From NCBI GenBank assembly GCA_019242065.1, contig JAFAWJ010001192.1, positions 1 to 8,741 on the forward strand: a DNA stretch of 8,741 nt. The letters run 5' to 3'. Below the pieces are notes generated by a model. That model was not told where the DNA came from, did no database searches, and saw only the letters and a list, made by a program, of their open reading frames with translations. Below, piece after piece: positions 6,987 through 8,741 of this stretch (within the stretch, counting starts at the first letter, position 1; each line of letters begins with the position of its first letter). Position numbers and translations under genes: made by a program. The stretch is from Chloroflexota bacterium. GTDB taxonomy: Bacteria; Chloroflexota; UBA6077; CF-72.

Positions 6987-7946
6987 ATGACGAAGCCACC
7001 TGAGCTGCCCACCAAGGTCCTCGGTAAGACTGGCCTGCGGGTCACGACTCTCGGCGCCGGGTGCGCCTGGCTTGGACGCCGACCCGACGGCTCGATCGAC
7101 CAGGACATGGGCGTCGCGACCATTCTCGCGGCGCTCGAGGCGGGTATCCGCCTGATCGACACCGCCTCGATGTACGCCCAGGGCAAGGCGGAGGTCGCCG
7201 TCGGCGAGGCCCTCCGCCAACGCCAGGATCTGGCCGGCAGCGTCGTCGTCGAGACCAAGGTCCGCGACGTGCGCGATTTCGGCTACACGGCGGACGAGAC
7301 CCGCCGCAGCGTCGAGACCAGTCTCCAACGCCTGCGCCTCGACCACATCGACGTGGTGTACATCCACGATCCGCCGGCTGATGCGCTCTCGCGGGTGATG
7401 GCCGCCGACGGTGCGCTGGCCGCCTTGCGCCAGTATCAGTCACAGGGCCTGATCGGCCACGTGGGGATCGCCTCGAACAATCCGTGGGACAACGCCCCGT
7501 ACGTCGAGACGGGCGAGTTCGAAGCAGCGGTCGTGCCGGATGCGTTCAGCCTGATCAGTCAGGTCGCGCGCGAGCGCATCTTTCCGGCGGCGGAGCGCTT
7601 CGGCATGGGCGTGGTCGTCGCCACGCCGCTCGAACGCGGACTGCTTGCGACGGGTGCCCGCGCGCTGCGACCCGAGGACAACATCAACCGCTCGTTCAGT
7701 CCTGACGTCTTGCGGCACGTCGAGCGTCTGGAAGCGGTCTGTGCGGAGTACGGCGTGACGCTGTTGGCGGCGGCGCTGCAGTACGTGGTGCGCCATCCGC
7801 TGGTGACGACCACCATTCCCGGGTTCCGCAGCCCCGATCAGCCAGGTGCCAGCGTGGCGGCGATGCTGGAGCCGACGCCCGAGCCGTTCTGGGCGGAGAT
7901 CGAGCCCATGGTGCGGGACTTCAAGGTCGCCGTCCCACCCGGGTAG
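6987..7946 (+). CDS. Aldo/keto reductase 3 (AKR superfamily)
   Basis: The product has 319 residues and starts with LPTKVLGKTGLRVTTLGAGCAWLG. The catalytic tetrad is complete: Asp58 and Tyr63 in IDTASMYAQG, Lys91 in VETKVRD and His127 in VVYIHDP. Other family pieces are VGIASNNPW, VVVATPLERGLL and ALQYVVRHPLVTTTIPGFRSPDQ, the last corresponding to the cofactor-binding end, though without the usual final E..N. The overall pattern is closest to aldose or fucose dehydrogenase-like AKRs, but substrate assignment is not possible by eye. The ATG at 6987 was selected because the signature starts 11 residues later; the frame continues open upstream to 6519 only as an antisense shadow of AKR 2. The upstream Shine-Dalgarno site is weak (around CAGAG at 6975-6979). 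A DNA ligase gene follows after 10 bp. Confidence 0.92.
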   Translation: MTKPPELPTKVLGKTGLRVTTLGAGCAWLGRRPDGSIDQDMGVATILAALEAGIRLIDTASMYAQGKAEVAVGEALRQRQDLAGSVVVETKVRDVRDFGYTADETRRSVETSLQRLRLDHIDVVYIHDPPADALSRVMAADGALAALRQYQSQGLIGHVGIASNNPWDNAPYVETGEFEAAVVPDAFSLISQVARERIFPAAERFGMGVVVATPLERGLLATGARALRPEDNINRSFSPDVLRHVERLEAVCAEYGVTLLAAALQYVVRHPLVTTTIPGFRSPDQPGASVAAMLEPTPEPFWAEIEPMVRDFKVAVPPG

Positions 7947-7956
7947 GCGCCGGCGC
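7947..7956. repeat. Perfect 10-bp palindrome filling the AKR3-ligase gap
   Basis: The 10 bases between the TAG of AKR 3 (7944-7946) and the ATG of the ligase (7957) read GCGCCGGCGC, which is its own reverse complement. No Shine-Dalgarno sequence is present in the gap, so ligase translation may depend on coupling to AKR 3. Chance is a reasonable explanation in such GC-rich DNA. Confidence 0.5.
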
Positions 7957-8741
7957 ATGACCGCGTCCAATGGACTGCCGTTCCACACGCTCGCCGCGGC
8001 GTTCGAGCAGCTCGAGCACACCTCCAGTCGCAAGCAGCTGACTACCATCCTGGCCGACTTGCTGCGCCAGGTCGACGCCGACGCCATCGCCGAAGTGGCC
8101 TACTTGCTCCAGGGCCGCGTCGCCCCGCTGTACCAGCCCATTGAATTCGGGCTGGGTGAGCGCTCGATCGAAAAAGCCGTCGGCGACGCGTATGGCCTCG
8201 ACCCGGCCGAGATTCGACGCCATTACGCGCGGGCCGGTGACCTGGGCCTGGTCGTGGCCGAACTGGCGGCGGCTGCGCCGCGTGTCTCGGAGCGCTCCGT
8301 GCGCGACGTGTTCACCCAGCTGCGGAGCATCGCCGACATCAGCGGCGCCGGCAGCGGCGAACGCAAACTCGTCGCCATGCGCAGCTTGCTGAGTGACCTC
8401 GACCCGATCTCGGCCAAGCACCTGGTGCGGATCCCGCTGGGCAACAGTCGGCTGGGCGTCGGCGACGCGACGATCCTGGCGGCCTTCAACGAGGCGCGAC
8501 TGAGCGGCGTCAAGGCCGACCAGGTCGTCCTCGAAGACGCCTACAACCGCACGTCCGACCTCGGGCTGCTGGGTACCACGCTGTGGACCGAAGGACTGGA
8601 CGGCGTCCGCCTGCTGCAGGTCATGGTCGGCCGCCCGATTCGCCCTCAGCTCGCCGAGCGCCTCCCCGACGTACCGAGCCTGCTGGAAAAGCTCGGTGGC
8701 CGTGCACATGCCCAACGCAAGTTCGACGGCATCCGGGTCCA
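7957..8741 (+). CDS. lig: ATP-dependent DNA ligase, 3'-truncated by the window edge
   Basis: The frame is open from ATG 7957 to the last base (261 complete codons plus 2 bases). The N-terminal DNA-binding domain is recognisable: FHTLAAAFEQLEHTSSRKQL (9-28), the YLLQGRVAP segment and RIPLGNSRLGVGDATIL (157-173), all typical of archaeal-type ligases of about 500-600 residues. MVGRPIRPQLAERL then leads into motif I at AQRKFDGIRV, where Lys255 would be the residue that becomes adenylated; the general motif is KxDGxR, and here it is K-F-D-G-I-R. The glutamate common two residues before the lysine is a glutamine. The nucleotidyl-transferase and OB domains lie beyond the window. Role: sealing nicks in DNA with ATP, probably as a repair ligase alongside the usual NAD-dependent LigA. 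It begins 10 bp after AKR 3 with no visible Shine-Dalgarno site, suggesting co-transcription. Confidence 0.92.
   Translation, partial: MTASNGLPFHTLAAAFEQLEHTSSRKQLTTILADLLRQVDADAIAEVAYLLQGRVAPLYQPIEFGLGERSIEKAVGDAYGLDPAEIRRHYARAGDLGLVVAELAAAAPRVSERSVRDVFTQLRSIADISGAGSGERKLVAMRSLLSDLDPISAKHLVRIPLGNSRLGVGDATILAAFNEARLSGVKADQVVLEDAYNRTSDLGLLGTTLWTEGLDGVRLLQVMVGRPIRPQLAERLPDVPSLLEKLGGRAHAQRKFDGIRV

Noticed and set aside
6115..6999. An in-frame 5' extension of the GNAT gene to a start at 6999
   Set aside because: This part is Arg/Ala-rich out-of-frame translation of AKR 2, whose own frame has a complete catalytic tetrad; the acetyltransferase begins at 6114.
7921..8715. A 264-codon minus-strand open frame at the right end
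   Set aside because: It is antisense to the DNA ligase, whose conserved motifs make the plus strand the coding one.

Overview
This 8.7 kb window is GC-rich bacterial chromosomal DNA, densely coded. All coding strands strongly prefer C or G at the third codon position, and long open frames therefore also appear antisense to most real genes. The gene mix fits a member of the Chloroflexota best: a DUF362 protein, an SH3-like plus YkuD L,D-transpeptidase, a Pro/Thr-linker lytic transglycosylase, several aldo/keto reductases and an archaeal-type ATP-dependent DNA ligase. That placement is inferred from family resemblance only. I see no rRNA, tRNA, insertion sequence, CRISPR array or phage gene.

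Left part (1-1842, + strand): the 3' portion of a DUF362 protein gene enters from the left edge. It is followed, 49 bp later, by a short histidine kinase that has no sensor region and a degenerate ATP-binding G1 box. The kinase gene ends tail to tail with the next gene, sharing 4 bp at the stop codons.

Middle part (1839-4416): a divergent pair of cell-wall genes. The minus-strand gene encodes an exported SLT-type lytic transglycosylase fused to a C39-peptidase-like domain that has lost its catalytic Cys and His, ending in a C-terminal membrane anchor. The plus-strand gene encodes an L,D-transpeptidase with SH3-like modules. One would cut glycan strands and the other would cross-link peptides, so they may act together in peptidoglycan remodelling. 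Both have odd 5' ends: the first lacks a good start codon for a visible signal peptide, and the second lacks a signal peptide altogether.

Right part (4490-8741): three aldo/keto reductases of the same superfamily lie within 3.5 kb. Two are on the minus strand with a GNAT acetyltransferase between them (order of transcription AKR, GNAT, AKR). The third is on the plus strand, divergent from them across 48 bp that contain a 7-7-7 inverted repeat. This third reductase is followed after 10 bp by an ATP-dependent DNA ligase gene, cut by the right edge just after its catalytic lysine motif.

Nothing here is clearly a new defence or mobile system. The most interesting items are the inactivated C39-like domain on the transglycosylase, the paired 5'-end anomalies of the cell-wall genes, the kinase with a missing G1 aspartate, and the reductase cluster with its operator-like repeat.
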